Below are positions 17,045-26,046 of a stretch of 64,000 nucleotides of DNA, in pieces. Location: the NCBI GenBank assembly GCA_963807975.1, contig CAWEDV010000001.1, positions 2,356,001 to 2,420,000 on the forward strand, written 5' to 3'. A program made the position numbers and the translations under genes. Source of the stretch: JAACFF01 sp963807975 (GTDB lineage: Bacteria; Chloroflexota; Anaerolineae; Promineifilales; Promineifilaceae). Under the pieces are notes generated by a model. The model was not told the origin of the DNA and did no database searches. It saw only the letters and a program-made list of their open reading frames with translations. Position 1 is the first letter of the stretch. Each line of letters opens with the position of its first letter.

Positions 17045-17699
17045 CCTTTTTTTCTTCGTTGTTTTTATCTTCTTTCACAGCTGGTTTAAAAGGCCGTAAC
17101 GGCCCATCATCATTTAGTCGCAAAACGCGCACGCCCCCATTTTCGGCCAGATAAAGGACGCTGGCCGATGCGGGCGCTACGGCGATCCGCTGGAAGAGGT
17201 CCAGATGCACACCCAAATAATATGCCAAAACCAATTTAATCGCATCTGCATGAGAGACAGCCACAATCGTTTCATCTTGATGCTCAACCGCCAACTGCTC
17301 CAGCGTCTGCACCATGCGGAATTGCACCTCACGCAGCGCTTCACCGCCGCCAGGAAAACGCATTCGGCTGGGGTAATACTGGACCGCATGCCACGCCGGT
17401 TTACGCGCAAGTTTCTTGATCTTCTTGCCTTCCCAAGAACCGTAGCGCACCTCACCCAATCCTTCGAGCTGTTTGATTTCAAGGTCCAAGGTCTGGGCCA
17501 CGTATTCGGCCGTTTCCAGGCATCGCGTCACCGGACTGCTGTAAAGCCCCTTCACCGGCAGCACGCTCAACCGCTGTGCAGCCGCCTCCGCCTGCTGGTG
17601 CCCCTTCTCATTAAGATGCACATTGGGCAGCCATCCGGCAAGTCGGTGTTTCTTCACCCATTCATTTTCGCCATGGCGTAGTAAGACGATGATACACAT
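17022..17699 (-). CDS. Histidine phosphatase family protein (MSMEG_4193-like phosphomutase type)
   Basis: 225 residues. RHG catalytic motif at the very start (LLRHGENEWV), the second His in VAVSHADAIK, and Arg in VTRCLETAEY, which together form the phosphate pocket of the histidine phosphatase superfamily. The C-terminus is a polar Lys/Glu tail. First gene of the trio with DUF3090 and SCO1664 families, the same order known in Actinobacteria. Substrate unknown; annotated in relatives as a putative phosphomutase. Confidence 0.87.
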   Translation of the reverse strand: MCIIVLLRHGENEWVKKHRLAGWLPNVHLNEKGHQQAEAAAQRLSVLPVKGLYSSPVTRCLETAEYVAQTLDLEIKQLEGLGEVRYGSWEGKKIKKLARKPAWHAVQYYPSRMRFPGGGEALREVQFRMVQTLEQLAVEHQDETIVAVSHADAIKLVLAYYLGVHLDLFQRIAVAPASASVLYLAENGGVRVLRLNDDGPLRPFKPAVKEDKNNEEKKGAHGSAD

Positions 17700-17801
17700 G
17701 GGCTAATGATAGCACATTTAATTTGGAAAACCGGTCTATGATCGCCGTCCCGCTAGACCTTGTGCGCGCCTTTTAACATCGCTTGCGCGTTAAACCCACT
17801 T

Positions 17802-20282
17802 CTATGGTTCTTCAACTGCTGGCGTTTCAATTTCCGTTTCTTCCGGAACCAGCGCCGGCTGTCCCTCAACCTCCTGCTCAATCTCTGGTTCAGGCGTAAA
17901 GGAATCCGGTTCGATCACCGGATTGAAGGTCAGCGAATTGCAGACTCGGTTATCCTCCAGGAGCGATTGGTTCCACTCCGTTTCCGACAAACCATCAGCA
18001 TACTGCCCCAGTCCATAATATGCGGCCATGACATTGCAGGCCACCGGCGCCGCCCAGGCCGATCCTTCGCCCCCATTAAATACAAATACGCCGACCACGA
18101 TTTCCGGGTCTTCCACCGATGCATAGCCCACATACCAGGCATGTGTTGGCTGCACTGCCTTTTTCTCGAAGCGGCACCAGCCTCGCTCGATGGCGATATT
18201 GTCGCAGTATTCGGCCGTTCCCGTCTTACCCGCCGTAGCCAGCCCAAAATCATCAGGCCAATCGACGTAGGTAGCACCAGTGTAGAAAGAATCTTCGTCA
18301 ATATAATTGTTCACCAGCTCCATGCCGTCGGCCACGATCTGCAAATATTCACGGTCCACATCGGTGGCGTCGACCACATCCGGCTGGTAGATAAATTCCC
18401 CTTTCTCATCAAATTGAATGTTGATCGAGGGATCTTCCAATGCATTCCCCTCCGCATCCATGAGGATCGTTTGTCCATTCGGGCCAGGCCGTGCGCGGGC
18501 CACCACCTGGCTATCATCGTCGACGATGACCACATTACCGTCCTCGTCCGTCATATGGTGAATGATCGTCGGCCGGTAAAGAAAACCGCCGTTGGCCACC
18601 ACCGCCGCCATTTGCGTCACTTGCATAGGAGTAGCCGTCATGAACCCCTGCCCGATGCCCAGGTTATAATCATCACCTGTCGACCAGGGCTCGCCCTGCG
18701 TACGCCGCTTCCACGCTTTCGTGGGCACATTCCCCTCCGCCTCCAGGGGCAGTTCGATCCCCTGCACACGCCCAAAGCCAAACTGATTCGAATATTGGGC
18801 GATGCGATCCACGCCCAAACCTTCGACAAATTCGCCATCCTGGTCAAAACCACCGCTGATTTTGTAAAAATAAATATCACAGGAGTTGGCGATGCCCTGG
18901 CGCATATCCATCACGCCATGCCCTTCCCTGTTCCAGCAGACAAAAGTCTGCGCCCGACCCGGATCATTAGGCGCGAAACGATTGGGGATTTCAATTTGGC
19001 CCGGGGCACTCAGCAGGCGCTCCGGAGAAATAATACCTTCCTGCAAGGCGCCGGAAGCTGGCACCAGCTTAAAGGTCGAACCAGGTGGGTAAGTGCCGCT
19101 GATAGCATGATTGACCAGGGGCGTGTAGTCGTTGCGCGCCAGACCCAGGTAATAATCGACCGGCACTTCCGTGGTGAAGCGGTTATTGTCAAAGGTCGGG
19201 AAATTAACCATGGACAATACCTCCCCCGTCTTGGGGTTCATGGCCACAACCGCCGCCTGTTCAATCTCCGGCAGCGTGCGTTCACCCGTGATCTCATCCG
19301 TGCGCGGCGTATTGCGATTCACTTCCATGATCTGCTGTAATATCTCAAACGTCTGCTTCTGCAGCTTCAGATCCAATGTTGTGTGCAAATTGAGCCCCGC
19401 CACCGGTTCTTCCAGCAAACCCAATTGGCGCACCTCACGCCCCGTCCAATCCTGCTCAATCGTGCGCCGCCCTTTTTGGCCCGCCAGCTCCAGTTCCATG
19501 GAGGATTCCAGACCCGACCAGCCCACCCGGTCATCTCGCTGGTAGCCAAGCTGGTTGATCCAGTTTTCGTTGGGGATTGGCCCCATAAAACCAAGCAGAT
19601 GAGAGGTATACTCGCCGCTGGGATACTGCCTTTGCGGGTCAGGCAAAACGCGCACGCCCGGTAAGAAAATACTCTCCTGCTCAATGGTGTAGGCCAGCGT
19701 AATCGGAATGCCAGAGGTGATGACCGCTGGCACATACTGGGCGAAGCTCCGTTCGCGCACGATACCTTCAATACTGTCCGGCAGCAGGGGCACCACGCCA
19801 ACTTCATCCAGCGTCTCTGCCACCGGCGCCCCATAAATATTGGCCAGGCGCGAATAGGTGCTCACCAGTTCCGGGTTCGCCGCTTCCAACAGCGCCTGCT
19901 GCTGCAGGGTATTGGAAACGGGTACACCAGTTAAGAGCGAAAGCCGCTCAAAGACCGCCTGCCGTTCATTATCCGTTTGCGGCAGAAACGCGGGCGTGAT
20001 TGTCACATTGAAGCTGGGCTGGTTGACCGCCAGAGGGCTGCCGTAGCGGTCGAAGATAACGCCCCGCGGCGCATCCGTCTGCAGTTCTGCCGTCTGGTTC
20101 TCCGTCGCCAACGATGCCAGTTCCGGTCCACGCGTCTGCTGTATCCACCAGACACGGTAGAGCAGCAGCACCAGGACCATGATGATCAAGACGCGCAGGA
20201 AGCGCAGCCGGTTGCGTAAACCGACATCCTCATCTTCCTTGATCTCTAGATCTTCAATGCGTTCCCAACCAATGCGGGACAT
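17802..20282 (-). CDS. mrdA: Penicillin-binding protein 2 (elongation transpeptidase)
   Basis: 826 residues, longer than usual class B PBPs (about 600-720). Membrane helix at about 28-46, PBP dimerisation domain from about 70 (RGVIFDRYGSPLAVN), transpeptidase motifs STFK at 402-405, SCD at 467-469 (the SxN motif position with Asp in place of Asn) and KTG at 686-688. The added length comes from an acidic insertion near 575-670 and a Pro/Glu-rich tail after about 780. It crosslinks peptidoglycan during side-wall growth. Last gene of mreB-mreC-mreD-mrdA; the start is 4 bases after the mreD stop. Confidence 0.92.
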   Translation of the reverse strand: MSRIGWERIEDLEIKEDEDVGLRNRLRFLRVLIIMVLVLLLYRVWWIQQTRGPELASLATENQTAELQTDAPRGVIFDRYGSPLAVNQPSFNVTITPAFLPQTDNERQAVFERLSLLTGVPVSNTLQQQALLEAANPELVSTYSRLANIYGAPVAETLDEVGVVPLLPDSIEGIVRERSFAQYVPAVITSGIPITLAYTIEQESIFLPGVRVLPDPQRQYPSGEYTSHLLGFMGPIPNENWINQLGYQRDDRVGWSGLESSMELELAGQKGRRTIEQDWTGREVRQLGLLEEPVAGLNLHTTLDLKLQKQTFEILQQIMEVNRNTPRTDEITGERTLPEIEQAAVVAMNPKTGEVLSMVNFPTFDNNRFTTEVPVDYYLGLARNDYTPLVNHAISGTYPPGSTFKLVPASGALQEGIISPERLLSAPGQIEIPNRFAPNDPGRAQTFVCWNREGHGVMDMRQGIANSCDIYFYKISGGFDQDGEFVEGLGVDRIAQYSNQFGFGRVQGIELPLEAEGNVPTKAWKRRTQGEPWSTGDDYNLGIGQGFMTATPMQVTQMAAVVANGGFLYRPTIIHHMTDEDGNVVIVDDDSQVVARARPGPNGQTILMDAEGNALEDPSINIQFDEKGEFIYQPDVVDATDVDREYLQIVADGMELVNNYIDEDSFYTGATYVDWPDDFGLATAGKTGTAEYCDNIAIERGWCRFEKKAVQPTHAWYVGYASVEDPEIVVGVFVFNGGEGSAWAAPVACNVMAAYYGLGQYADGLSETEWNQSLLEDNRVCNSLTFNPVIEPDSFTPEPEIEQEVEGQPALVPEETEIETPAVEEP

Positions 20283-20286
20283 AAAC

Positions 20287-20790
20287 TCACACCTCGACTG
20301 GCTTTGGCCAGATTGTTCTTAGAATCAAATACAGCAGCCAGTATATCGGTAGAATCATAAAAGTATGTAAGATCACCGTGGGCAGCAGCGACATGGACAG
20401 CATCTGCGCCGCGCTGTAGCCAAAAGCGCTGAGAAAGGTGGCATAGAGGAACTGCTGGATAACCGTTGCCACTGCCGCCAGGAACATGGGGATCAGGGCA
20501 CGGTTGGCAGGCAGCATATCCTGGACGTAGCAGGCTGCAAAGACGGCGATCATATAGGTCAGGGCCAGGCCGCCAACAGGAGCCGCCGTAAACAGATCCA
20601 TGCAGAACCCGGCAATGAAGGCCCAGACCACACCCTCGTTAAGACCCCGCAGCAGGCCCCAGGCCAGGGCCACCAGCAAAGGCAGTGCTGGGGTCACGCC
20701 CAGGAGCGGAAAATAGGGCAGAACCGCCGTTTGCACCACCGTCAAAAGTACCATTACCGGTACGCCTAATAAGATCGCCGAGGTTATCAT
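20287..20790 (-). CDS. mreD: Rod shape-determining protein MreD
   Basis: 167 residues with five to six hydrophobic helices and the MreD pattern LPLLVALAWGLLRGLNEGVV and GFCMDLFTAAPVGGLALTYM. MreD is an inner-membrane part of the elongasome. The start overlaps the mreC stop by one base, and mrdA follows after 4 bases. Confidence 0.9.
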   Translation of the reverse strand: MITSAILLGVPVMVLLTVVQTAVLPYFPLLGVTPALPLLVALAWGLLRGLNEGVVWAFIAGFCMDLFTAAPVGGLALTYMIAVFAACYVQDMLPANRALIPMFLAAVATVIQQFLYATFLSAFGYSAAQMLSMSLLPTVILHTFMILPIYWLLYLILRTIWPKPVEV

Positions 20791-21644
20791 TATTCCGTTA
20801 TGGAGAAGATTTCCGTATCCACCGCTTCAAAATCGGTGATCACAAAAATGACCTCTAGGGATTCAAAATCAACTGCCGGCTGCACAATCGCCCGTTGGAA
20901 TAGCTCCGCCTCGCGCCGGTCCACTTCAATTACCCGCCCAATGACCAAGTCCTGCGGGAACCGTCCACCCAAACCGGACGTGAGCACGACCTCGCCCACT
21001 TCCAACTGGTGCTTCAAATCGACCCAGTCGATAGACATCGAACCGCCTAATCCGCCGCCGCGCAAAATACCTGTGGCCCGCGACGTGCCCAGCCGCGCCG
21101 GAACTGCGCTGGAGCTGTCACTGATCAAGATCACCTGCGAAGAATTAGGCGTTGTGCGAAAAACCTGGCCCACTAAACCGCGCGCGCTCTCCACGGGCAT
21201 GCCCACTCGTACGCCATCCGCTGAGCCTCTATTAATGATAATGCTGCGCACCACCTGGTTGCTGTCCCGTCCAATCACGGAAGCGGTCAGGCGCTGGTAA
21301 TCCGGCGCCTGGCGAGCGCGGTTAAAGAGATCGAGCAGGAGTTGGTACTCTCCTTCAATCTCACGCAGCTCTTCGTTTTCTCGTTCTAAGGTGTCGATAC
21401 GTTCCTGCAGGCTGGTGATTTCCGTGCGCGCCGTTTCCAGGTCGCGCGGTCCTTCCAGCGCTTCATCCAGCGCCTGCGACCGTTCCGATGTCCAGCCCAT
21501 AATCGAGGCGATCGGGTTACGTATGACGCTGAGCGCCGCATCCAGATTACCGGTGCGATCCAGCAGCGTCAGCAGCAGAGCCAGTGCGATCAGCACGGCA
21601 AAGGTTGCCCAGCGTATCCGTCTTTGTGCCTCGTTAAGGTTCAT
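20790..21644 (-). CDS. mreC: Rod shape-determining protein MreC
   Basis: 284 residues: one N-terminal membrane helix (about 13-30), a coiled coil at about 70-105 (ITSLQERIDTLERENEELRE), then the two beta-barrel domains with VIGRDSNQVVRSIIINRGS, GLVGQVFR and LTSGLGGRFPQDLVIG. MreC links MreB to PBP2 in the periplasm or outside space. It lies 68 bases after mreB. A firm call by motifs and context. Confidence 0.94.
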   Translation of the reverse strand: MNLNEAQRRIRWATFAVLIALALLLTLLDRTGNLDAALSVIRNPIASIMGWTSERSQALDEALEGPRDLETARTEITSLQERIDTLERENEELREIEGEYQLLLDLFNRARQAPDYQRLTASVIGRDSNQVVRSIIINRGSADGVRVGMPVESARGLVGQVFRTTPNSSQVILISDSSSAVPARLGTSRATGILRGGGLGGSMSIDWVDLKHQLEVGEVVLTSGLGGRFPQDLVIGRVIEVDRREAELFQRAIVQPAVDFESLEVIFVITDFEAVDTEIFSITE

Positions 21645-21712
21645 GACAAACTGCGAATAAAGAGGAGCGGCTGAGGATCACCCGCTGGGGGATCTGCCGC
21701 CAGAGGAGCGGT

Positions 21713-22774
21713 CTAATGCTGCGTACTGCCGCGATGCAGTCCCACCAGAACACGCTCGTAGTTGTCTAGATCTTCCAAAACGCGTTCCGCGCCGCGCGCC
21801 ACACAGGTCATCGAATCTTCCGCCACCCACACACGCATCTTGACAACATCTTCCAACCGGTCGGCCAAACCTTGAATATTAGCCCCACCGCCGGCCAAAC
21901 AAATACCCACTTCCATCAAGTCCGCCACCAATTCCGGCGGGGTCTCGTCCAGCGCATCACGTACGGCGTCGACGATTACATTGATCGAGGGGGCCATCGC
22001 CTCACGTAGTTCAATACTGCTGATATCCACTGTCTGCGGCAGGCCGTTGATCAGATTGCGCCCACGCAAAGACATGGTCGTTTCTTCCGGCAGAGGAAAA
22101 GCAGAGCCAATGCCGATCTTCACCCGTTCCGCCATGCGCTCGCCAATGAGCAAATTGTATTTATTGCGTGCGTAGGCGATGATATCTTCATCCATTTCGT
22201 CACCCGCCACGCGAATGGAGCGGCTGATCACGATGCCGCCCATGGCGAAGACAGCCACTTCCGTCGTGCCACCGCCGATATCCACGATCATGCTACCCCG
22301 CGATTCAATTATCGGCAGACCGGCGCCAATCGCCGCCGCCATCGGTTCTTCAATCAGGTAAGCATCGCGCGCCCCGGCAGACATCGTCGCATCGTAGACC
22401 GCTCTTTTTTCCACTTCAGTCACACCGCTGGGCACACCGACCACAACCCGCGGTCGCGGGAAGGGCACCAGCATCTGCTCATGCGCTTTGTCGATGAAAT
22501 ACTTGAGCATCGCCTCCGTGATTTCGAATTCGGAGATAACGCCGTCTCTCAACGGCCGTATAGCCACAATATCACTTGGCGTCCGGCCGACCATCTCCCG
22601 CGCTTCGGAACCAATAGCCAGCGGCCTGCGTGTTCGTTTATTGATTGCTACCCATGAAGGTTCATTGATCACAATGCCCTTATCGCGGATGGCGACCAGA
22701 GTATTGGCCGTGCCCAAATCAATGCCGATGTCCAGTGAAAACAGTCCTAGCAGCCAATCGAGTGGTCTAAACAA
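21713..22774 (-). CDS. mreB: Rod shape-determining protein MreB (actin-like)
   Basis: 353 residues. The N-terminal phosphate 1 motif IGIDLGTANTLV, the connecting VVGVPSGVTEVEKRAV, phosphate 2 MIVDIGGGTTEVAVF, and the adenosine motif VGICLAGGGANIQGL are all present. MreB filaments under the membrane guide wall synthesis, so the organism should form rods or filaments. First gene of the shape operon. On the minus strand a perfect TATAAT lies at 22861-22866, but with a poor -35 box. Confidence 0.96.
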   Translation of the reverse strand: MFRPLDWLLGLFSLDIGIDLGTANTLVAIRDKGIVINEPSWVAINKRTRRPLAIGSEAREMVGRTPSDIVAIRPLRDGVISEFEITEAMLKYFIDKAHEQMLVPFPRPRVVVGVPSGVTEVEKRAVYDATMSAGARDAYLIEEPMAAAIGAGLPIIESRGSMIVDIGGGTTEVAVFAMGGIVISRSIRVAGDEMDEDIIAYARNKYNLLIGERMAERVKIGIGSAFPLPEETTMSLRGRNLINGLPQTVDISSIELREAMAPSINVIVDAVRDALDETPPELVADLMEVGICLAGGGANIQGLADRLEDVVKMRVWVAEDSMTCVARGAERVLEDLDNYERVLVGLHRGSTQH

Positions 22775-23237
22775 TGGTCGTCCTTCTTTCCTCGTTACCC
22801 ATCAAGCCCGGGCAAAATAGGCATGATCAAACAATGGCCTACGTGCCTGCCACGCCCGGCATTATACCCCACAAACACCCGCCGCTGCACGCCAGCTACC
22901 CTTTGCCCCCCTAAATAAGAAATTCCTCACCCATCCACCGCCTATTCCTGAGAAAAAGTTAAGCGCCACCCCTGATAATGCCCCTGTTGGCTGTATGATC
23001 TAGTCAGACAATTGTTTAATAATAGATGGATTCAAAACAGACATCAACAGGCACCTTGCCCCAGCTAACTTTGATCTCTGCGCTCCCTCTGCGATCTTGC
23101 GTCTCCTATGCGCACTCTGCATCCTATTTCAAAACCACCAGGACATAGAGCACTTAGAGAATTCGCAAAAAACGCACAATGAGTAGTAGGATGGGTATAG
23201 ATATTTGAAGAGCAACCAAAGAACAAGGATGATACTC
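22775..23237. other. 463-base divergent intergenic region
   Basis: Lies between the divergent mreB and the small hypothetical gene at 23238. A minus-strand TATAAT (complement of 22861-22866) may serve mreB. I see no gene, no long inverted repeat and no RNA structure that I can support. Confidence 0.4.
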
Positions 23238-23651
23238 ATGGCACGACAAGCTCTATTCGAAGGACTCGTTTACGATGAAGACGAAAACCTCTTACCAACC
23301 AAACAGTTAGGGGACGAAGCATTTTACATCTTCGACGACGCCGGCTTTCTTCGTCACATCCCCGCCGTAGACATCGACCGCCAGGTATTAGGCTTCTTCC
23401 TGGAGCAGCTAGAAGACAACAAAGACATCGCCGTCGAGCAAGCCCTCTCCATGATGGGCAAAGATGATCTCTTCACCAAAGCCGCCGTCGACGCCCAACT
23501 CAGCAACGTCGACATGGAAGAGATCATGGCCCAGGGCATCCCCCTCCAGGCCCGCAACATGCTCGGCATGCTCGGCTTCCGCATCACCGTCGACCTCCAC
23601 GGTCAAGTCACAGCCATTAATCAGCCCAGCATGCCCGATGAAGGATATTGA
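23238..23651 (+). CDS. Conserved-looking small protein of unknown function
   Basis: 137 residues from ATG 23238 (AAGG 9 bases upstream), chosen over ATG 23205 and 23229. Soluble, acidic, with AFYIFDDAGFLRHIPAVDID near the N-terminus, a helical middle (ALSMMGKDDLFTKAAVDAQL) and a C-terminal ITVDLHGQVTAIN. I do not recognise a family. A decayed copy of its middle and C-terminal part lies at 28150-28320, so the gene was once duplicated or the region rearranged. The gene is probably real: it has good codon structure and is conserved at the protein level in the decayed copy. Confidence 0.6.
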   Translation: MARQALFEGLVYDEDENLLPTKQLGDEAFYIFDDAGFLRHIPAVDIDRQVLGFFLEQLEDNKDIAVEQALSMMGKDDLFTKAAVDAQLSNVDMEEIMAQGIPLQARNMLGMLGFRITVDLHGQVTAINQPSMPDEGY

Positions 23652-23711
23652 TAGCCTCAAAATGGGAACCCAATAACTGAGCATGGCCCTGAGGGCACAG
23701 TTGTACAAACG

Positions 23712-25016
23712 CTATGAAAGGGACCGAGAATTCTGTCGATCTTGCTCGCGCCTTAACTTCACAACGGTACTTTCTTCATCCAAGAGGACATCATTCCAGG
23801 TTATGATTTCGCCGGCAGGGACGGGGCGTATGATTTTGGCTCCCGGTGCTAGACCGGCGGGCAAGGCATTCGTTTTACCCACAATCTCGGCGCGATCCAT
23901 CAGGCCATAGAAGGTATACCCACCGAAAGTATCCAACCGCTCACCCGCCTTCAAATCACGCTTAGCCATACTCATAATGTCAGCATACGGCCGTTCCAAA
24001 GGCTGTAAAGTAGGTTCGCGCATCAAGAACGCCTTAGCGATAGAGATCGGTGCCTCCAAGAACCAGAGATGGTACGGTCGGAAAAATGTGAAATAATTAC
24101 CACGCCCTACTTTTAGATACTGCAAATCAGCGCTAATTCGTTCATCCATAATCCGTACCACAACGAATACACCACCAGCCATGGCACTCCCCTGCACAAA
24201 GTCAACGGCGCCAGGGAATTTTGTCAGCCCGCCATCTTCCTCGAGAGCGAACAGTTCAGACACATTCTCCTTGGTCGCCTGAGGACCAATCATTCCGCGC
24301 TGCATAGGTAGACAGCCAGTAGCATTGGCAGCGCAAGTCATTTCGAAACTAGTCTTAGAACCATCAACATACGAGGCAACCTGGAACGGGTCCTTATCAG
24401 CCTTCTTTGCCGAATCGGCTACCGTATCAGGATTGGCGGCTGGGTTGAGGGGATTGTTCTTGCCTTTGCCGATAACAATCACTTCATAACCAAGGCTGGT
24501 TACAAAGTTATACAGTTCCATGAGGCAGCCCGGTTCGTCTCCCGAAGATACGGAATATAGGACCCCCGCTTCTTGTGCTTTTTGGTGCAATATATGACCA
24601 ACCGTAACATCCGCTTCAATATTAATCATCACAACATCTTTGCCATGAGTAATACAGGCACTGGCTGTCTCCGCACCAATAGCTGGAGAAAAAGTGACGT
24701 CGGTCACGATATCGATGTCATCAAGCTGGGCGGCCAGGCCGTAGTCGGCCGTTACAACCCGCTTGCCAGCGCGCAGGGCATCCGTGGCTGCTCCGGCGCT
24801 GTTCGCTTCAATGATGATTTCGAGTGGTATGCCGGATTTTGCAAAGGCATCATAGGCGGCTGCTATGTTAGGATCGGCCACAAGCGACACTTGCATACCA
24901 GGAACGTGCTTCATTTGAGCCAGGAATCCGCTGCCCATCCAACCCGCTCCACTGCTGCCGACGCGGATGGGATTGCCTTGAGCTTGGCGGCGGAGTAGTT
25001 CTTTTCGTATTTTCAT
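23712..25016 (-). CDS. DRL-like NAD(P)-dependent oxidoreductase with C-terminal SAF domain
   Basis: 434 residues from ATG 25016 (GAGGAG upstream). The Rossmann strand IRVGSSGAGWMGSGFLAQM opens the protein, and EANSAGAATDALRAGKRVV continues the homoserine-dehydrogenase-like fold. A SAF-type region is at the C-terminus (LKAGERLDTFGGYTFYG, RPVPAGEIITWNDV). This layout matches the DRL family, whose Brucella member is a 1-deoxyxylulose-5-phosphate reductoisomerase; other members have other substrates, so the reaction here is unknown. Last gene of the PfkB / transketolase operon, 61 bases after the transketolase. Confidence 0.72.
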   Translation of the reverse strand: MKIRKELLRRQAQGNPIRVGSSGAGWMGSGFLAQMKHVPGMQVSLVADPNIAAAYDAFAKSGIPLEIIIEANSAGAATDALRAGKRVVTADYGLAAQLDDIDIVTDVTFSPAIGAETASACITHGKDVVMINIEADVTVGHILHQKAQEAGVLYSVSSGDEPGCLMELYNFVTSLGYEVIVIGKGKNNPLNPAANPDTVADSAKKADKDPFQVASYVDGSKTSFEMTCAANATGCLPMQRGMIGPQATKENVSELFALEEDGGLTKFPGAVDFVQGSAMAGGVFVVVRIMDERISADLQYLKVGRGNYFTFFRPYHLWFLEAPISIAKAFLMREPTLQPLERPYADIMSMAKRDLKAGERLDTFGGYTFYGLMDRAEIVGKTNALPAGLAPGAKIIRPVPAGEIITWNDVLLDEESTVVKLRREQDRQNSRSLS

Positions 25017-25077
25017 TGTCACTCTCCTCAAGATGCCAACTTTTCTTCAAGTTGGCATCTTTTCCTCAACATAGCAT

Positions 25078-26046
25078 CTACTTAGCCGCAAATGCCTCAC
25101 GTGCTGCTTGGGCAATATCCTCAGCCGTCAAGTGGTATTTAACAACCAGATCATCAGGATCAGCCGAATCGGTGTAGGTGTCGGCAAGACCAACGAAGCG
25201 CATGGGCACCGGGTAGTTCTCAGCAACGACGCGTGCAATATTACTGCCCATTCCACCTTGCAGCAGGTGCTCCTCGGCGGTGACAACAGCTCCCGTCTCA
25301 CGAGCCGCCGCAGTAACAGCCTCCACATCCATCGGCCGTATCGTGTGCAAATCCAAGACGCGGGCATCGATACCTTCTTCAGCCAAAACCGCCGCAGCAT
25401 CGAGTGCAGCAGCTACCATAATGCCACAGCCAATAATGGTCAGGTTATTACCCTGGCGAACAACATTGGCCTTTCCGATCTCGAATGGACAATCCTCCAT
25501 CGGATAGATCTCCGGCAGCGGCACCCGGCTGGAGCGCAGGAAGACAGGACCAACATAATCCGTTGCTGCTTTTACAGCAGCATGCATAGAGGCAGGATCA
25601 CTGGGAACAAGAATGACGAAGGTAGGCAGACCACCAACCAAAGCCAAATCCTCAATACCCATTTGCGTCGGACCATCCTTACCCAGCGTGATGCCCCCAT
25701 GGCTGCCTAGAATCTTAGCATTGATATTGGACATAGCCACTGCCAGGCGGATCTGATCATATGCATTGCAGAGCAGAAATGAGGAGAAGCTGGTGATCCA
25801 AGGAATAAAATCACAAGCTGCCAAACCGGCGCCGATTCCAACCAGATTGCTTTCTGCGATGCCGATATTGAAGAATCGCTCTGGATACGCCTTGCGCACC
25901 GTATCAGCTTTGGTTGAATTGGCCAGATCACCGTCAAGAACTACAACTCTGGGGTTCTCGGTGGCAACGTTTAGTAAAGCATCGCCGAAAACATTTCGTA
26001 AGGGTAGATCGTATGGCTTTAAACCAGCCTTTTTACCAAGTTGCAT
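25078..26046 (-). CDS. Transketolase, C-terminal (pyrimidine-binding) subunit
   Basis: 322 residues from ATG 26046, because GGAGG stands 5-9 bases before it and the upstream open frame lies inside the other subunit gene. Contains the pyrimidine-binding domain motif DLANSTKADTVRKAYPERFF and GIAESNLVGIGAGLA (the Glu that activates thiamine diphosphate), then the C-terminal domain with GCGIMVAAALDAAAVL. Works with the adjacent N-terminal subunit (14-base overlap) as a split transketolase moving two-carbon units between sugar phosphates. Confidence 0.9.
   Translation of the reverse strand: MQLGKKAGLKPYDLPLRNVFGDALLNVATENPRVVVLDGDLANSTKADTVRKAYPERFFNIGIAESNLVGIGAGLAACDFIPWITSFSSFLLCNAYDQIRLAVAMSNINAKILGSHGGITLGKDGPTQMGIEDLALVGGLPTFVILVPSDPASMHAAVKAATDYVGPVFLRSSRVPLPEIYPMEDCPFEIGKANVVRQGNNLTIIGCGIMVAAALDAAAVLAEEGIDARVLDLHTIRPMDVEAVTAAARETGAVVTAEEHLLQGGMGSNIARVVAENYPVPMRFVGLADTYTDSADPDDLVVKYHLTAEDIAQAAREAFAAK

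Noticed and set aside
17760..19340. Open frame of 526 codons on the plus strand
   Set aside because: It lies fully antisense to the PBP2 gene, whose motifs are clear. It has no ribosome site and its composition (His, Arg, Ile) is that of a shadow frame.
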